Of a stretch of DNA of 64,000 nucleotides, positions 44,400 to 53,864 are shown piece after piece. Under the pieces are notes generated by a model that did no database searches, was not told where the DNA came from, and was given only the letters and a program-made list of their open reading frames with translations. A program made the position numbers and the translations under genes. How positions within the stretch are numbered: position 1 is the first letter of the stretch; each line of letters opens with the position of its first letter. This stretch comes from Curvibacter microcysteis (GTDB lineage Bacteria > Pseudomonadota > Gammaproteobacteria > Burkholderiales > Burkholderiaceae_C): assembly GCF_028649435.1 (NCBI RefSeq), contig NZ_JAQSIN010000002.1; one strand, given 5' to 3'.

Positions 44400-45218
44400 T
44401 CAGGTCTTGGTCGCGCTGATGAAGGCGGGCAGCGGTGGGCTGCCAGCCGACAGGGTCAGGACGTCGTAGCCAGTCTCGGTGACCAGGATGGTGTGTTCCC
44501 ACTGGGCCGACAGGCTGCGGTCCTTGGTGACGATGGTCCAGCCGTCGTTGCCAAACTCTTTGACCTCGCGCTTGCCCGCGTTGATCATGGGCTCGATGGT
44601 GAAGGTCATGCCGGGCTTGAGCTCTTCCAGCGTGCCGGGGCGGCCGTAGTGCAGGACCTGCGGCTCTTCGTGGAAGCGCTGGCCGATGCCATGGCCGCAA
44701 AACTCACGCACCACCGAGAAGCCATGGCCTTCGGCAAACTTCTGGATCGCGTGGCCGATGTCGCCCAGGCGGGCGCCGGGCTTGACCTGCTGGATGCCCA
44801 GCCACATGGCGTCAAAGGTCAGGGCGCTCAGGCGCTTGGCCGCGATCGAGGCGTCCGGCATCACGTACATGCGGCTGTTGTCACCAAACCAGCCATCCGG
44901 CGTGATCACGGTGACATCGATGTTCATGATGTCGGTCTTTTTGAGGGGCTTGTCGTTGGGAATGCCGTGGCAGACGACATGGTTCAACGAGGTGCACAGC
45001 GAAGCCGGGTAGGGCGGGTAGCCCGGGGGCTGGTAGCCAATGGTGGCCGACTTGGTGCCTTGGACATTGACCATGTACTCATGGGCCAGGCGGTCGATTT
45101 CCAGGGTCGTCACGCCGGGCTTCACGAAGGGGGTCAAGTAATCCAGCACTTCCGAAGCCAGTCGGCAGGCGACGCGCATGCCTTCGATCTCTTCGGCGGT
45201 TTTGTAGGTGATGCTCAT
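44400..45218 (-). CDS. map: Methionine aminopeptidase, type I
   Basis: A 272-residue metallopeptidase that removes N-terminal methionine from new proteins. The five metal ligands are visible: Asp in IMNIDVTV, Asp in WFGDNSRM, His in CGHGIGQ, Glu in FTIEPM and Glu in WEHTILVTE. The open frame extends 36 codons upstream, but the ATG at 45218 gives the family start MSITYKTAEEIEGMR. Divergent from purL. Confidence 0.95.
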   Translation of the reverse strand: MSITYKTAEEIEGMRVACRLASEVLDYLTPFVKPGVTTLEIDRLAHEYMVNVQGTKSATIGYQPPGYPPYPASLCTSLNHVVCHGIPNDKPLKKTDIMNIDVTVITPDGWFGDNSRMYVMPDASIAAKRLSALTFDAMWLGIQQVKPGARLGDIGHAIQKFAEGHGFSVVREFCGHGIGQRFHEEPQVLHYGRPGTLEELKPGMTFTIEPMINAGKREVKEFGNDGWTIVTKDRSLSAQWEHTILVTETGYDVLTLSAGSPPLPAFISATKT

Positions 45219-45278
45219 CCCGCGATTATCCCATCTGTGCCGGGGGCTTGCTGAGCGCCTGTGGCGTGGCTTGGGGTC

Positions 45279-45328
45279 GGCTTGGCGCAGCGCCTCGGCC
45301 GCCTTGCGCCAAGCCGCTGGGCGCAAGG
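45279..45328. promoter_or_regulatory. Competing inverted repeats in the map-purL divergent region
   Basis: GGCTTGGCGCA (45279-45289) is a perfect 11-base match to TGCGCCAAGCC (45305-45315) in inverted orientation. CCTTGCGCC (45302-45310) pairs perfectly with GGCGCAAGG (45320-45328). The two stems share 45305-45310 and cannot form together. They would lie in the 5' leader of map or just upstream of the purL promoter. Confidence 0.5.
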
Positions 45329-45342
45329 TCGCGCGGGGCGGC

Positions 45343-45348
45343 TAAAAT
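45343..45348 (+). promoter_or_regulatory. Possible purL -10 element
   Basis: TAAAAT lies 107 bases before the chosen purL start in otherwise GC-rich sequence. I do not see a convincing -35 hexamer at 16-18 bases upstream, where the GC-rich inverted repeat ends, so activation by a regulator or a different promoter is possible. Confidence 0.3.
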
Positions 45349-45455
45349 AGCTGGCTTTTCCATGTGTTGCCTTGGCCAGTGCGCGCCGTTCCCATTCAGC
45401 GAACGGTGATTCTGGTCCCGGGCCCCAGCCGTCTTACCCCCAACAGGCCGCCAAA

Positions 45456-48400
45456 GTGACCTTGCCCACATCGCCCCAGATGCACCCTTCGCACGCCCAA
45501 CACATCAGCACTTTTGAAGGCGGCAACGCCCTCAGCGCGTTCCGGGTGCAGCAATTGCTGCCCCGCCTGCAGGCGATCCACGAACGCATCAGCGGCATTT
45601 CGGCCCGCTTTGTGCACCTGGTGGTCTCCGAAGCCCAGCCCGACGCCGCCACGCGCGAGCGCCTGGCCGCCTTGCTGACCTATGGCGACCCCTACACCGG
45701 CCCGAGCGAAGGCGACGTTCTGTTGGTCAGCCCGCGTTTTGGCACGGTGTCGCCCTGGGCCTCCAAGGCCACCGACATCGCCCGCAACTGCGGCCTGGCC
45801 CTCAAGCGTGTGGAGCGCGTGACCGAATACCGCATCAGCTTCAAGCAGCCCCTGCTGGGCAAGGCCACGCTGAGTGACGAACAACGCTTGGCCGTGGCGG
45901 CCTTGCTGCACGACCGCATGACCGAATCGGTGATGTTCGATCGCACCCAGGCCGCCGGCCTGTTCACCGAATTGCAAGCCCAGGCCATGGCCTACGTGGA
46001 TGTGCTGGGCGGCGGCCGCGCGGCGCTGGAAACCGCCAACACCCAGTTCGGCCTGGCCCTGGCCGACGACGAAATCGATTACCTGGTGAAGGCCTTCACG
46101 GGCCTGCAACGCAACCCCACCGACGTGGAGTTGATGATGTTCGCCCAGGCCAACAGCGAGCACTGCCGTCACAAGATCTTCAACGCGCAGTTCACCATCG
46201 ACGGCGTGGCGCAAGACAAGAGCATGTTCGGCATGATCCGCAACACGCACCAGCTGGCTCCCCAGCACACGGTGGTGGCCTACTCGGACAACGCCTCGGT
46301 GATGGAGGGCCATGCGGTGGAGCGCTTCATGGCCGCTTCGGCCGAGGGCCAATCGGTGGCCTATGCCAAGACAGACGCCACAAACCATGTGCTGATGAAG
46401 GTGGAAACGCACAACCACCCGACGGCCATTTCGCCCTTCCCGGGCGCCTCGACCGGCGCAGGTGGTGAAATCCGCGACGAAGGCGCCACCGGCCGCGGCT
46501 CCAAGCCCAAAGCGGGCATGACCGGTTTCACCGTGTCGCGCTTGGTGTTCGACGACAGCCAGACCACCGACTTCGGCAAGCCTGAGCACATCGCCAGCCC
46601 GCTGCAGATCATGGTCGAAGGCCCGCTGGGTGGCGCGGCCTTCAACAACGAATTCGGCCGACCCAACCTGGTGGGCTACTTCCGCGAGTACGAGCAGACC
46701 ATCCCCTCGGACGTGGACAGCGTGCGCCGTGGCTACCACAAGCCCATCATGATCGCCGGTGGCCTGGGCGTGATCGACGCCGGCCTGACGCACAAGATCG
46801 AGTTCCCCGCCGGTACCCTGCTGATCCAGCTGGGCGGCCCGGGCATGCGCATCGGCATGGGCGGCGGCGCTGCCAGCTCCATGGCCACAGGCGCCAACGC
46901 TGCCGAGTTGGACTTTGACTCGGTGCAGCGCGGCAACCCTGAAATCGAGCGCCGTGCGCAGGAGGTGATCAACCACTGCTGGGCCCAGGGCGCAGCCAAC
47001 CCCATCCTGGCCATCCACGACGTGGGCGCGGGTGGTTTGTCCAATGCCTTCCCTGAGCTGACCAACGACGCCGGCCGTGGCGCCCGCTTTGACCTGCGCA
47101 AGGTGCCGCTCGAAGAGTCCGGCCTGGCCCCGAAGGAAATCTGGAGCAACGAAAGCCAGGAACGCTACGTGATGGCCATCGCGCCCGAGTCGCTGGCCCA
47201 GTTCACTGCCTTCTGCGAGCGCGAGCGCTGCCCGTTCGCCGTGGTCGGCGTGGCCACCGAAGAGCGCCAACTGGTGCTGTCCGATGAAGGTCAACCCACC
47301 CCCGTCGACATGCCGATGGACGTGCTGTTGGGCAAGCCGCCCAAGATGCACCGCGACGTCAAGACCGTGGCGCGCCAGTTCAAGCCGGTGGACCTGACCG
47401 GGGTCAGCCTGCAGCAGGCGGCCATCGAAGTGCTGGCCCACCCCACCGTGGCCAGCAAGCGCTTCCTGATCACCATCGGTGACCGCACCGTGGGCGGCAT
47501 GAGCCACCGCGACCAGATGGTCGGCCCCTGGCAGGTGCCGGTGGCGGACTGCGCTGTCACCCTGGCCGACTACAAGGGCTTTGCCGGCGAGGCCATGAGC
47601 ATGGGCGAGCGCACGCCGCTGGCCGCGATCGACGCCCCGGCCTCGGGTCGCATGGCCGTGGCGGAAGCCATCACCAACCTGCTGGCCGCGCCCATTGAGC
47701 TGCCACGCGTCAAGCTGTCCGCCAACTGGATGGCCGCTTGCGGCGAAGCCGGTGAAGACGCCGCGCTGTACGAAACCGTCAAGGCCGTGGGCCTGGACCT
47801 GTGCCCGGCGCTGGGCATCTCCATCCCGGTGGGCAAGGACAGCCTGTCCATGCGCACCCAGTGGAAGGACGAGTCGGGCGCCGCCAAGAAGGTCACCTCG
47901 CCGGTCAGCCTGATCGTCAGTGCCTTTGCCAGCCTGGGTGACGTGCGTGGCACGCTGACCCCGCAACTGGATGCCAGCGAAGCTGACAGCACCTTGGTGC
48001 TGATCGACCTGGGCAAGGGGCAAAACCGCATGGGCGGCTCGGTGCTGGCCCAGGTGCTGGACCAAGTTGGCGACAGCGTGCCCGACGTGGACGACGCCCA
48101 AGACCTGAAGAACCTGGTCCAGGTGGTCAACACCTTGCGCGCCCAAGGCAAGATCCTGGCCTACCACGACCGCAGCGACGGCGGCCTGTTCGCCAGCGTC
48201 TGCGAAATGGCCTTTGCCGGCCATGTGGGCGTGGCCCTGAACGTGGACATGCTGGTCACCGAAGGCGACGGCATCAGCGACAGCCGCGCCGAGTACGGCG
48301 ACAGCAAGAACTGGGCGCAACAGGTCAGCGCCCGCCGCGAAGAACTCACCCTGAAGGCCTTGTTCAGCGAAGAGCTGGGCGTGGTGCTGCAGGTGCGCAC

Positions 48401-49499
48401 CAGCGAGCGCAACGAGGTCATGCAGACCCTGCGCGAGCACGGCCTGAGCAAGCACAGCCACTTCATTGGCAAGACCCGCCCGGCGGCGGCGGCCCTGGAC
48501 GGCGGCAAGGGCGAGATCCAAGTCTGGCGCGACACCAAGAACGTGTTCAGTGCCAGCCTGTCGGACCTGCACCAGGTCTGGGACGCGGTCAGCTGGAAGA
48601 TCTGCCAACGCCGCGACAACCCGGCCTGCGCCGATGCCGAGCACGCCGCTGCCGGCGTGCCCAGCGACCCGGGCGCCCATGTCAGCCTGAGCTTTGACCC
48701 GAGCGACAACGTGGCCGCGCCGTACCTGAACCTGAGCCGTCCCAAGGTCGCCATCTTGCGCGAGCAGGGGGTGAACTCGCACGTCGAGATGGCCTATGCC
48801 TTCACCGAAGCGGGCTTTGAAGCCTACGACGTGCACATGACCGACTTGCAAAGTGGTCGTGCGCGCCTGGAAGACTTCAAGGGCGTGGTGGCCTGCGGTG
48901 GCTTCAGCTACGGCGACACCTTGGGTGCCGGCATTGGCTGGGCCCGCTCGATCACCTTCAACCCGGTGCTGGCCGAGCAGTTCAAGGGCTTCTTTGGCCG
49001 CACGGACACCTTTGGCCTGGGCGTTTGCAACGGCTGCCAGATGTTTGCCGAACTGGCCGACATCATCCCGGGCGCCGAAGCCTGGCCGCGCTTCACCACC
49101 AACCAGAGCGAGCGTTTTGAGGCCCGCCTGTCCATGGTCGAGGTGCTGGAGTCGCCCAGCCTGTTCCTGCAGGGCATGGCCGGCAGCCGCCTGCCCATCG
49201 CGGTGGCGCACGGCGAGGGTTACGCCAACTTCAAGTACCGGGGCAAGCCCGCCGAGGCGATCGCGGCCATGCGCTTTGTAGACCACTTCGGTGCCGCCAC
49301 CGAGGCCTACCCCTTCAACCCCAACGGCAGCCCGGGTGGCCTGACGGCGGTGACCACGGCCGACGGTCGCTTCACGGCCATGATGCCGCACCCGGAGCGC
49401 GTGTTCCGCAATGTGCAGATGAGCTGGACTTCGGGTGACAAGAGCGAATTCAGCCCCTGGATGCGCCTGTGGCGCAATGCCCGCAAGTGGGTGGCCTGA
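45456..49499 (+). CDS. purL: Phosphoribosylformylglycinamidine synthase
   Basis: A large-type FGAM synthase of 1347 residues that catalyses step four of purine synthesis with glutamine and ATP. Two AIRS-like synthase halves (for example NHPTAISPFPGASTGAGG) are followed by a C-terminal glutaminase domain with catalytic Cys in GVCNGCQM and His/Glu in MPHPERVF. The frame is open to 45372; the GTG at 45456 places the conserved HISTFEGGNALSAFRVQQ block near residue 15 and agrees with relatives. An ATG at 45480 is the alternative. Confidence 0.94.
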   Translation: MTLPTSPQMHPSHAQHISTFEGGNALSAFRVQQLLPRLQAIHERISGISARFVHLVVSEAQPDAATRERLAALLTYGDPYTGPSEGDVLLVSPRFGTVSPWASKATDIARNCGLALKRVERVTEYRISFKQPLLGKATLSDEQRLAVAALLHDRMTESVMFDRTQAAGLFTELQAQAMAYVDVLGGGRAALETANTQFGLALADDEIDYLVKAFTGLQRNPTDVELMMFAQANSEHCRHKIFNAQFTIDGVAQDKSMFGMIRNTHQLAPQHTVVAYSDNASVMEGHAVERFMAASAEGQSVAYAKTDATNHVLMKVETHNHPTAISPFPGASTGAGGEIRDEGATGRGSKPKAGMTGFTVSRLVFDDSQTTDFGKPEHIASPLQIMVEGPLGGAAFNNEFGRPNLVGYFREYEQTIPSDVDSVRRGYHKPIMIAGGLGVIDAGLTHKIEFPAGTLLIQLGGPGMRIGMGGGAASSMATGANAAELDFDSVQRGNPEIERRAQEVINHCWAQGAANPILAIHDVGAGGLSNAFPELTNDAGRGARFDLRKVPLEESGLAPKEIWSNESQERYVMAIAPESLAQFTAFCERERCPFAVVGVATEERQLVLSDEGQPTPVDMPMDVLLGKPPKMHRDVKTVARQFKPVDLTGVSLQQAAIEVLAHPTVASKRFLITIGDRTVGGMSHRDQMVGPWQVPVADCAVTLADYKGFAGEAMSMGERTPLAAIDAPASGRMAVAEAITNLLAAPIELPRVKLSANWMAACGEAGEDAALYETVKAVGLDLCPALGISIPVGKDSLSMRTQWKDESGAAKKVTSPVSLIVSAFASLGDVRGTLTPQLDASEADSTLVLIDLGKGQNRMGGSVLAQVLDQVGDSVPDVDDAQDLKNLVQVVNTLRAQGKILAYHDRSDGGLFASVCEMAFAGHVGVALNVDMLVTEGDGISDSRAEYGDSKNWAQQVSARREELTLKALFSEELGVVLQVRTSERNEVMQTLREHGLSKHSHFIGKTRPAAAALDGGKGEIQVWRDTKNVFSASLSDLHQVWDAVSWKICQRRDNPACADAEHAAAGVPSDPGAHVSLSFDPSDNVAAPYLNLSRPKVAILREQGVNSHVEMAYAFTEAGFEAYDVHMTDLQSGRARLEDFKGVVACGGFSYGDTLGAGIGWARSITFNPVLAEQFKGFFGRTDTFGLGVCNGCQMFAELADIIPGAEAWPRFTTNQSERFEARLSMVEVLESPSLFLQGMAGSRLPIAVAHGEGYANFKYRGKPAEAIAAMRFVDHFGAATEAYPFNPNGSPGGLTAVTTADGRFTAMMPHPERVFRNVQMSWTSGDKSEFSPWMRLWRNARKWVA

Positions 49500-49553
49500 G
49501 GCCACTGAAGCCCTGAGCCCGACGCGGCCGAGGGCTTGATCACGGAGCCCCTG

Positions 49554-49586
49554 ACAGGCCCGCCAGACCCGTTCTGGTGGGCCTGT
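49554..49586 (+). terminator. Terminator hairpin after purL
   Basis: ACAGGCCCGCCAGA (49554-49567) pairs with TCTGGTGGGCCTGT (49573-49586) over 14 positions with a single G-T pair and a five-base loop, 55 bases after the purL stop. Only a mixed T/G stretch follows, but the long stem makes it the likely end of the purL transcript. Confidence 0.6.
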
Positions 49587-49609
49587 TGCGTTGCGGGCCG
49601 CCCAATCGC

Positions 49610-49623
49610 TTGACTTGGATCAA
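49610..49623 (+). promoter_or_regulatory. FNR/ANR-type box upstream of the chemoreceptor gene
   Basis: TTGAC-TTGG-ATCAA matches the FNR consensus TTGAT-N4-ATCAA at nine of ten defined positions. Together with flanking bases it forms the inverted repeat ACTTG-GAT-CAAGT. It lies about 148 bases before the chemoreceptor start and after the purL terminator, so oxygen-responsive control of the receptor is likely. Confidence 0.55.
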
Positions 49624-49770
49624 GTGCTCTGCAGATGCTGGCAGGGGGCTGGGCTGACCGGGCCCCAACTGCCGGGATACTGTTCGGGCTACAAGCGCTG
49701 TGCTCCGCTGCGGGGGCATGGCTTGGCATCGAAACCGATCGCCCCCATTTGCCTTCAGGGACTTTTCACC

Positions 49771-51768
49771 ATGAGCGATATCCGCGCCAACTGGCGTGAC
49801 ATGAGCTTGGGCACCAAGCTCTCGTTGAGTAACTTCCTGCTGGTCTTTTGCGTGTTGACGCTGCTGATCGGCGCCATTTCCTGGTCGGTCTCACAAAGCA
49901 CCGAAGAGCGTGCCACGGCCGAGGTGAGTGACAAGACCCAGCTGCTGGTGCAGTTGATCAAGGCCACCGACGATGACCTGCGCCTGCGCACCACCTCATT
50001 GGCGCAAGCCTTCAACCGCCGTTTGGATGGCCAGGTCAGCCTCAATGGGGAAACGATGGAGATGGCGGGCAAGCCGGTGCCGGTGATGCTTTGGCATGGC
50101 AAGCCCGTCAACCTGGATGGCAGCGTGGTGGATGAGTTTTCGCAACTCACCAAAAGCTCGACGACCGTCTTTGTTCGCTCGGGCGAGGACTTTGTCCGCA
50201 TCACCACCTCGTTGAAGAACGAACAGGGCCAGCGCGCCACCGGCACCACGCTGGACCGCAAACACCCGGCTTATCCCATGGCCTTGCAGGGCCAGCCGTT
50301 TGTGGGACTGGTGAACCTGTTTGGCCGCCAATACATGACCCGCTACGACCCGCTCAAGAGCGTCGACGGCAAGGTGGTGGGGCTGACCTTGGTGGCCCAG
50401 GAGTTCACGGAGTACCTGGCGATCCTCAAAAAGACCGTTCGGAGTCTGAAGATCGGGGAGAGCGGCTATTTCTATGTGCTGGACGCCCAGCCGGGCCCCC
50501 ACCTCGGCAAGTTGGTGATCCACCCGGTCAAAGAGGGCCAGGACATGCTGGACACCAAGGATGCCAACGGCAACTACTTTGCCCGCGAGATGCTGGAGCG
50601 CCAAAACGGCGTGCTGCGCTATCCCTGGATCAATGCGGAACTGGGCGAGACCCGGGCGCGGGAGAAGGTCATTTCCTTCGCTTATTTCAAGGAATGGAAC
50701 TGGGTGATTGCCGGGGGCACCTACGCCGACGAATACTCCGCCCAGGTGACCCACCTGCGCAACCTGTACGCCGGCCTGGGCCTGCTGATCGTGCTGGTGA
50801 TCTCGCTTCTGTGGTGGTACCTGTTCCGCCGTTTGGTGGTGCTGCCGCTGGCTGAGGTGGGGCTGGCCGCCGAGCAGATTGCTCAAGGCGATTTGACCGT
50901 GCAACTGCCCGTGGATCGGCGTGATGAGGTGGGCCTGCTGCAGGCCTCGATGAACCGCATCGGTCAGGGGCTGGCGGGCGTGGTGCGCTCGGTGCGCGAC
51001 AACTCGCAAAACGTGGCCACGGCCAGCGCCGAGATCGCGCAGGGCAACCAGGACTTGAGCGGGCGCACTGAGGCCCAGGCCAGCGCCTTGGAGCAGACCG
51101 CCGCCTCCATGGAGCAGCTCGGCAGCACCGTGAAGCAAAACGCCGAACATGCCCGCACGGCCAATCAGTTGGCGGTGCAGGCCAGCTCGGTGGCCGCCCA
51201 GGGCGGGGTGGTGGTGGGCGAGGTGGTGGACACCATGCGGGGCATCAATGACAGCTCACGCCGCATCGCCGACATCATTGGTGTGATCGACGGCATTGCC
51301 TTCCAGACCAATATCCTGGCCCTCAACGCCGCGGTGGAGGCCGCCCGCGCGGGTGAGCAAGGTCGCGGCTTTGCGGTGGTGGCCAGCGAGGTGCGATTGC
51401 TGGCCCGACGCAGTGCAGAGGCGGCCAAGGAAATCAAAACCTTGATCGACGACAGCGTGGCCCGGGTGGAAAAAGGCGGTGTGCTGGTTGACCAGGCGGG
51501 GCGCACCATGCAAGAGGTGGTGCAAGCCATTCAGCGTGTGAGCGCGGTGGTGAGTGAGATCAGCCTGGCCAGCGGCGAACAAAGCGCTGGCGTGGCCCAG
51601 GTCGGCGAGGCCGTGAGCCAAATGGACCACGCCACCCAACAAAACGCCGCCTTGGTTGAAGAGATGGCCGCCGCGGCTGGCAGCCTGCGTGGTCAGGCCG
51701 ATGACCTGGTGCGTGCGGTGGCCTTGTTCAAGCTCGACAGCCACGCGCTGCGACTCGCCCAGGACTGA
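49771..51768 (+). CDS. Methyl-accepting chemotaxis protein with Cache-type sensor
   Basis: A 665-residue chemoreceptor. The first membrane span is about 18-38, then a periplasmic region of about 290 residues of the fused Cache3-Cache2 type (SGYFYVLD, WNWVIAGGTYADEY), a second span at about 332-352 (LGLLIVLVISLLWWYLF), a HAMP domain, and a long cytoplasmic coiled coil with the conserved tip AFQTNILALNAAVEAARAGE near residue 505. It signals to CheA/CheW, which are not in this window. The open frame begins 60 codons upstream; the ATG at 49771 gives the proper membrane anchor. The ligand is unknown. Confidence 0.92.
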   Translation: MSDIRANWRDMSLGTKLSLSNFLLVFCVLTLLIGAISWSVSQSTEERATAEVSDKTQLLVQLIKATDDDLRLRTTSLAQAFNRRLDGQVSLNGETMEMAGKPVPVMLWHGKPVNLDGSVVDEFSQLTKSSTTVFVRSGEDFVRITTSLKNEQGQRATGTTLDRKHPAYPMALQGQPFVGLVNLFGRQYMTRYDPLKSVDGKVVGLTLVAQEFTEYLAILKKTVRSLKIGESGYFYVLDAQPGPHLGKLVIHPVKEGQDMLDTKDANGNYFAREMLERQNGVLRYPWINAELGETRAREKVISFAYFKEWNWVIAGGTYADEYSAQVTHLRNLYAGLGLLIVLVISLLWWYLFRRLVVLPLAEVGLAAEQIAQGDLTVQLPVDRRDEVGLLQASMNRIGQGLAGVVRSVRDNSQNVATASAEIAQGNQDLSGRTEAQASALEQTAASMEQLGSTVKQNAEHARTANQLAVQASSVAAQGGVVVGEVVDTMRGINDSSRRIADIIGVIDGIAFQTNILALNAAVEAARAGEQGRGFAVVASEVRLLARRSAEAAKEIKTLIDDSVARVEKGGVLVDQAGRTMQEVVQAIQRVSAVVSEISLASGEQSAGVAQVGEAVSQMDHATQQNAALVEEMAAAAGSLRGQADDLVRAVALFKLDSHALRLAQD

Positions 51769-51860
51769 GTGCGGCGGGGCCAAAGTGCCCCGCGCTCATT
51801 GCCGGGCGCCTCCGGGCCGCCTGGCGGCTGGCACGGCCGCAAGGCGCTGAGAAAAGTCGT

Positions 51861-52565
51861 TCAGTCTCGCGCCGGGATGTTGAGCCCGCGCTGCACCGCC
51901 GGGCGGGCCACGAAGGCGGCCAAAACGCGCTCCACCTGGGGGAAGTCGGCCCGGCCGACCAGATCGCCAGCTTCGTAGAAGCCGAACAGATTGCGCACCC
52001 AGGGCCAGATGGCGATGTCCGCCACGGTGTAGGTGTCGCCCATGATCCAGTCGCGCCCGCTCACGCGCTGCTCCAGCACGCCCAGCAGACGGCGCGACTC
52101 GGCCACATAGCGGTCACGCGGGCGCTTGTCTTCGTACTCCTTGCCGGCAAATTTGTGAAAGAAGCCGAGCTGCCCAAACATCGGGCCCACGCCCCCCATT
52201 TGGAACATCAGCCACTGCAGGGTTTCATAGCGCAGGGCAGGGTCGCTGGGCAGGAATTGCCCACTTTTCTCAGCCAGGTACCAGAGGATGGCGCCCGACT
52301 CGAACAAGGCCAGAGGCTGGCCGTTCGGGCCTTGGGGATCCAGGATGGCTGGGATTTTGTTGTTGGGGTTGAGTGACAGAAACGCCGGGCTGAGCTGGTC
52401 GTTGGTCTGAAAGCTCACCAGATGGGCTTCGTAGGGCCAGCCCAGTTCTTCGAGCAGGATGGACACCTTCACGCCATTGGGCGTGGGCAGAGAGTAAAGC
52501 TGCAAGCGTTCTGGGTGCTGGGCCGGCCATTTTTGGGTGATGGCGAAGGTGCTGAGCTGGGTCAT
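51861..52565 (-). CDS. Glutathione S-transferase, YghU/YfcG-like
   Basis: A 234-residue glutathione transferase. The N-terminal thioredoxin-like domain carries LYSLPTPNGVKVSILLEELG and NPNNKIPAI plus the ESGAILWYLAE glutathione-binding block; the C-terminal helical domain contains YTVADIAIWPW. This matches the Nu-class/Ure2-like group with disulfide-bond reductase activity. TATAGT on the minus strand at 52627-52632 could be its -10 element. Single gene between the chemoreceptor and the recombinase. Confidence 0.85.
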   Translation of the reverse strand: MTQLSTFAITQKWPAQHPERLQLYSLPTPNGVKVSILLEELGWPYEAHLVSFQTNDQLSPAFLSLNPNNKIPAILDPQGPNGQPLALFESGAILWYLAEKSGQFLPSDPALRYETLQWLMFQMGGVGPMFGQLGFFHKFAGKEYEDKRPRDRYVAESRRLLGVLEQRVSGRDWIMGDTYTVADIAIWPWVRNLFGFYEAGDLVGRADFPQVERVLAAFVARPAVQRGLNIPARD

Positions 52566-52747
52566 GGAGGTCGATGGTCAAACAGGTGAGGGGAGGTTGG
52601 AGGCAGGCCAACCCTGGCTGATGCGAACTATACGCAGTGGCTCGAAATGCTGCTGGCCACCCCCTCGCGATGGTCTTGAGCAAGTTGCGGCATTGGGGGG
52701 GGGCTTCTGTTCGCGCCTGTCTTTTTTGGCCGGGTGTGTGGTGGGCT

Positions 52748-53839
52748 TCAATCGACTGGTGGATTGGCTGGCGGTGCATCCATCAAGGTCGCGGCCGCGC
52801 GCACCTGAGCCGATTGAGTGCGCATGTAGCCCATCACCGTGGCGACGCTGCGGTGGCTGGTCATGGCCATGGTTTGGGCCAAGGCGATGCCTTGAGCGCC
52901 GGCTTCAGTGACAAAGCCAGAGCGCAGGGAGTGCGCTGAAAAATCCCCCTCCAAGCCGGCGAGCTGACAGCGCGCTTTGACGATGTCGCGCACGGCCGCG
53001 GGCGACAAAGGGGGGCCCAGGTGGCCGCCTTTGAGCACCCGGCGAAAGAGGGGGCCGTCTTGGATGCCGGAGGCATCGAGCCAGGCGCTCAGCGCACGTG
53101 CGGCTTCCCCCTGGATGGGCTTGTCGTTCTCGGGGCGGTCCTGCCCGGCCTGGTTGGATTTGGAGTGCAGCAACTGGTAGATGTAGGCATCTTCGCTCAC
53201 ACGCTTGAGAAAGCGCATCTCGGCACCACTGACCTCTGCGCGGCGTCTGCCGCCACTGGACCAGGCAAACAAGAGCAGGGCCCGATCGCGCAGGCCCTTG
53301 AGGCTGTCGTCGCAGGTGGCGAGCAGGGCGCTCAAGGGGTCTTTGGTCAAGGCGTCTTTTTTCACCGGTAGCTCGCCGCGCTTGGCGTAGGCCCGGCGGG
53401 TTTGGCCCAGCAGGTGGCGCACCAGCGGGTCTTCACAAGGGTTGGCCACGCCCGCCAACTGGTGGCTTTTGGAGAGCACCGCCACACGGTGGATCAGCCA
53501 GTTCAGCGACATCGGGCCTGGCTTGGCTTTGAAGCGCGCCGCCACCAGGGCGGTGTCCACGCTGGGGGGCAGCTCGTGCACCAGGCCTTGGGGTGTGCTT
53601 CTTTGTGCATGGTCCACGATGAACTGCATGACCACGGCCGGTGGCCAGGGCAGGGCTGGGCGATCGCCGTAGCGCAGCTGGTACCAGGCCGCCCAGTAGC
53701 GCAATGCCCCCTGGTAGCTGCGCCGGGTGTTGGCGGATTCACCTTCTTGCAGCAATTCCTGCACTGCCTGATGGGCCGCTTGGCCCAAATGGTCTCGATT
53801 CAGGGCTGGGAGCGCTGCGGGTGGGATAGAAAGCTTCAT
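52748..53839 (-). CDS. Tyrosine recombinase / phage-type integrase
   Basis: A 363-residue site-specific recombinase. The N-terminal SAM-like core-binding domain is about 25-130. Catalytic residues of the C-terminal domain are Arg198 or 199 in SGGRRRAE, the pair His303-Ser-Leu-Arg306, His329 in TSHRSV, and the nucleophile Tyr338 in VMGYMR. All look intact. It is transcribed divergently from a kfrA-like gene across an AT-rich 124-base gap. No tRNA, attachment-site duplication or other phage gene is visible, so this may be a resident recombinase rather than an element integrase. Confidence 0.87.
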   Translation of the reverse strand: MKLSIPPAALPALNRDHLGQAAHQAVQELLQEGESANTRRSYQGALRYWAAWYQLRYGDRPALPWPPAVVMQFIVDHAQRSTPQGLVHELPPSVDTALVAARFKAKPGPMSLNWLIHRVAVLSKSHQLAGVANPCEDPLVRHLLGQTRRAYAKRGELPVKKDALTKDPLSALLATCDDSLKGLRDRALLLFAWSSGGRRRAEVSGAEMRFLKRVSEDAYIYQLLHSKSNQAGQDRPENDKPIQGEAARALSAWLDASGIQDGPLFRRVLKGGHLGPPLSPAAVRDIVKARCQLAGLEGDFSAHSLRSGFVTEAGAQGIALAQTMAMTSHRSVATVMGYMRTQSAQVRAAATLMDAPPANPPVD

Positions 53840-53864
53840 GGAGCGGGCTGGAAGTTCAAAAGAT

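Noticed and set aside
45396..49505. A 1369-codon open frame on the minus strand opposite purL
   Set aside because: It is a by-product of GC-rich codon usage in purL. The predicted protein has no recognisable motif and is rich in His, Gly and Ala in a way typical of antisense shadows, while purL has complete family motifs.
52695..52703. Run of nine G as a phase-variation tract
   Set aside because: It lies in the gap between the recombinase stop and the glutathione transferase start, outside any reading frame and about 60 bases from the nearest -10 candidate, so no switching effect can be argued.
52748..53839. Recombinase as evidence for an integrated prophage or integrative element
   Set aside because: No structural phage genes, tRNA target, excisionase or attachment repeats are visible on either side within the window.
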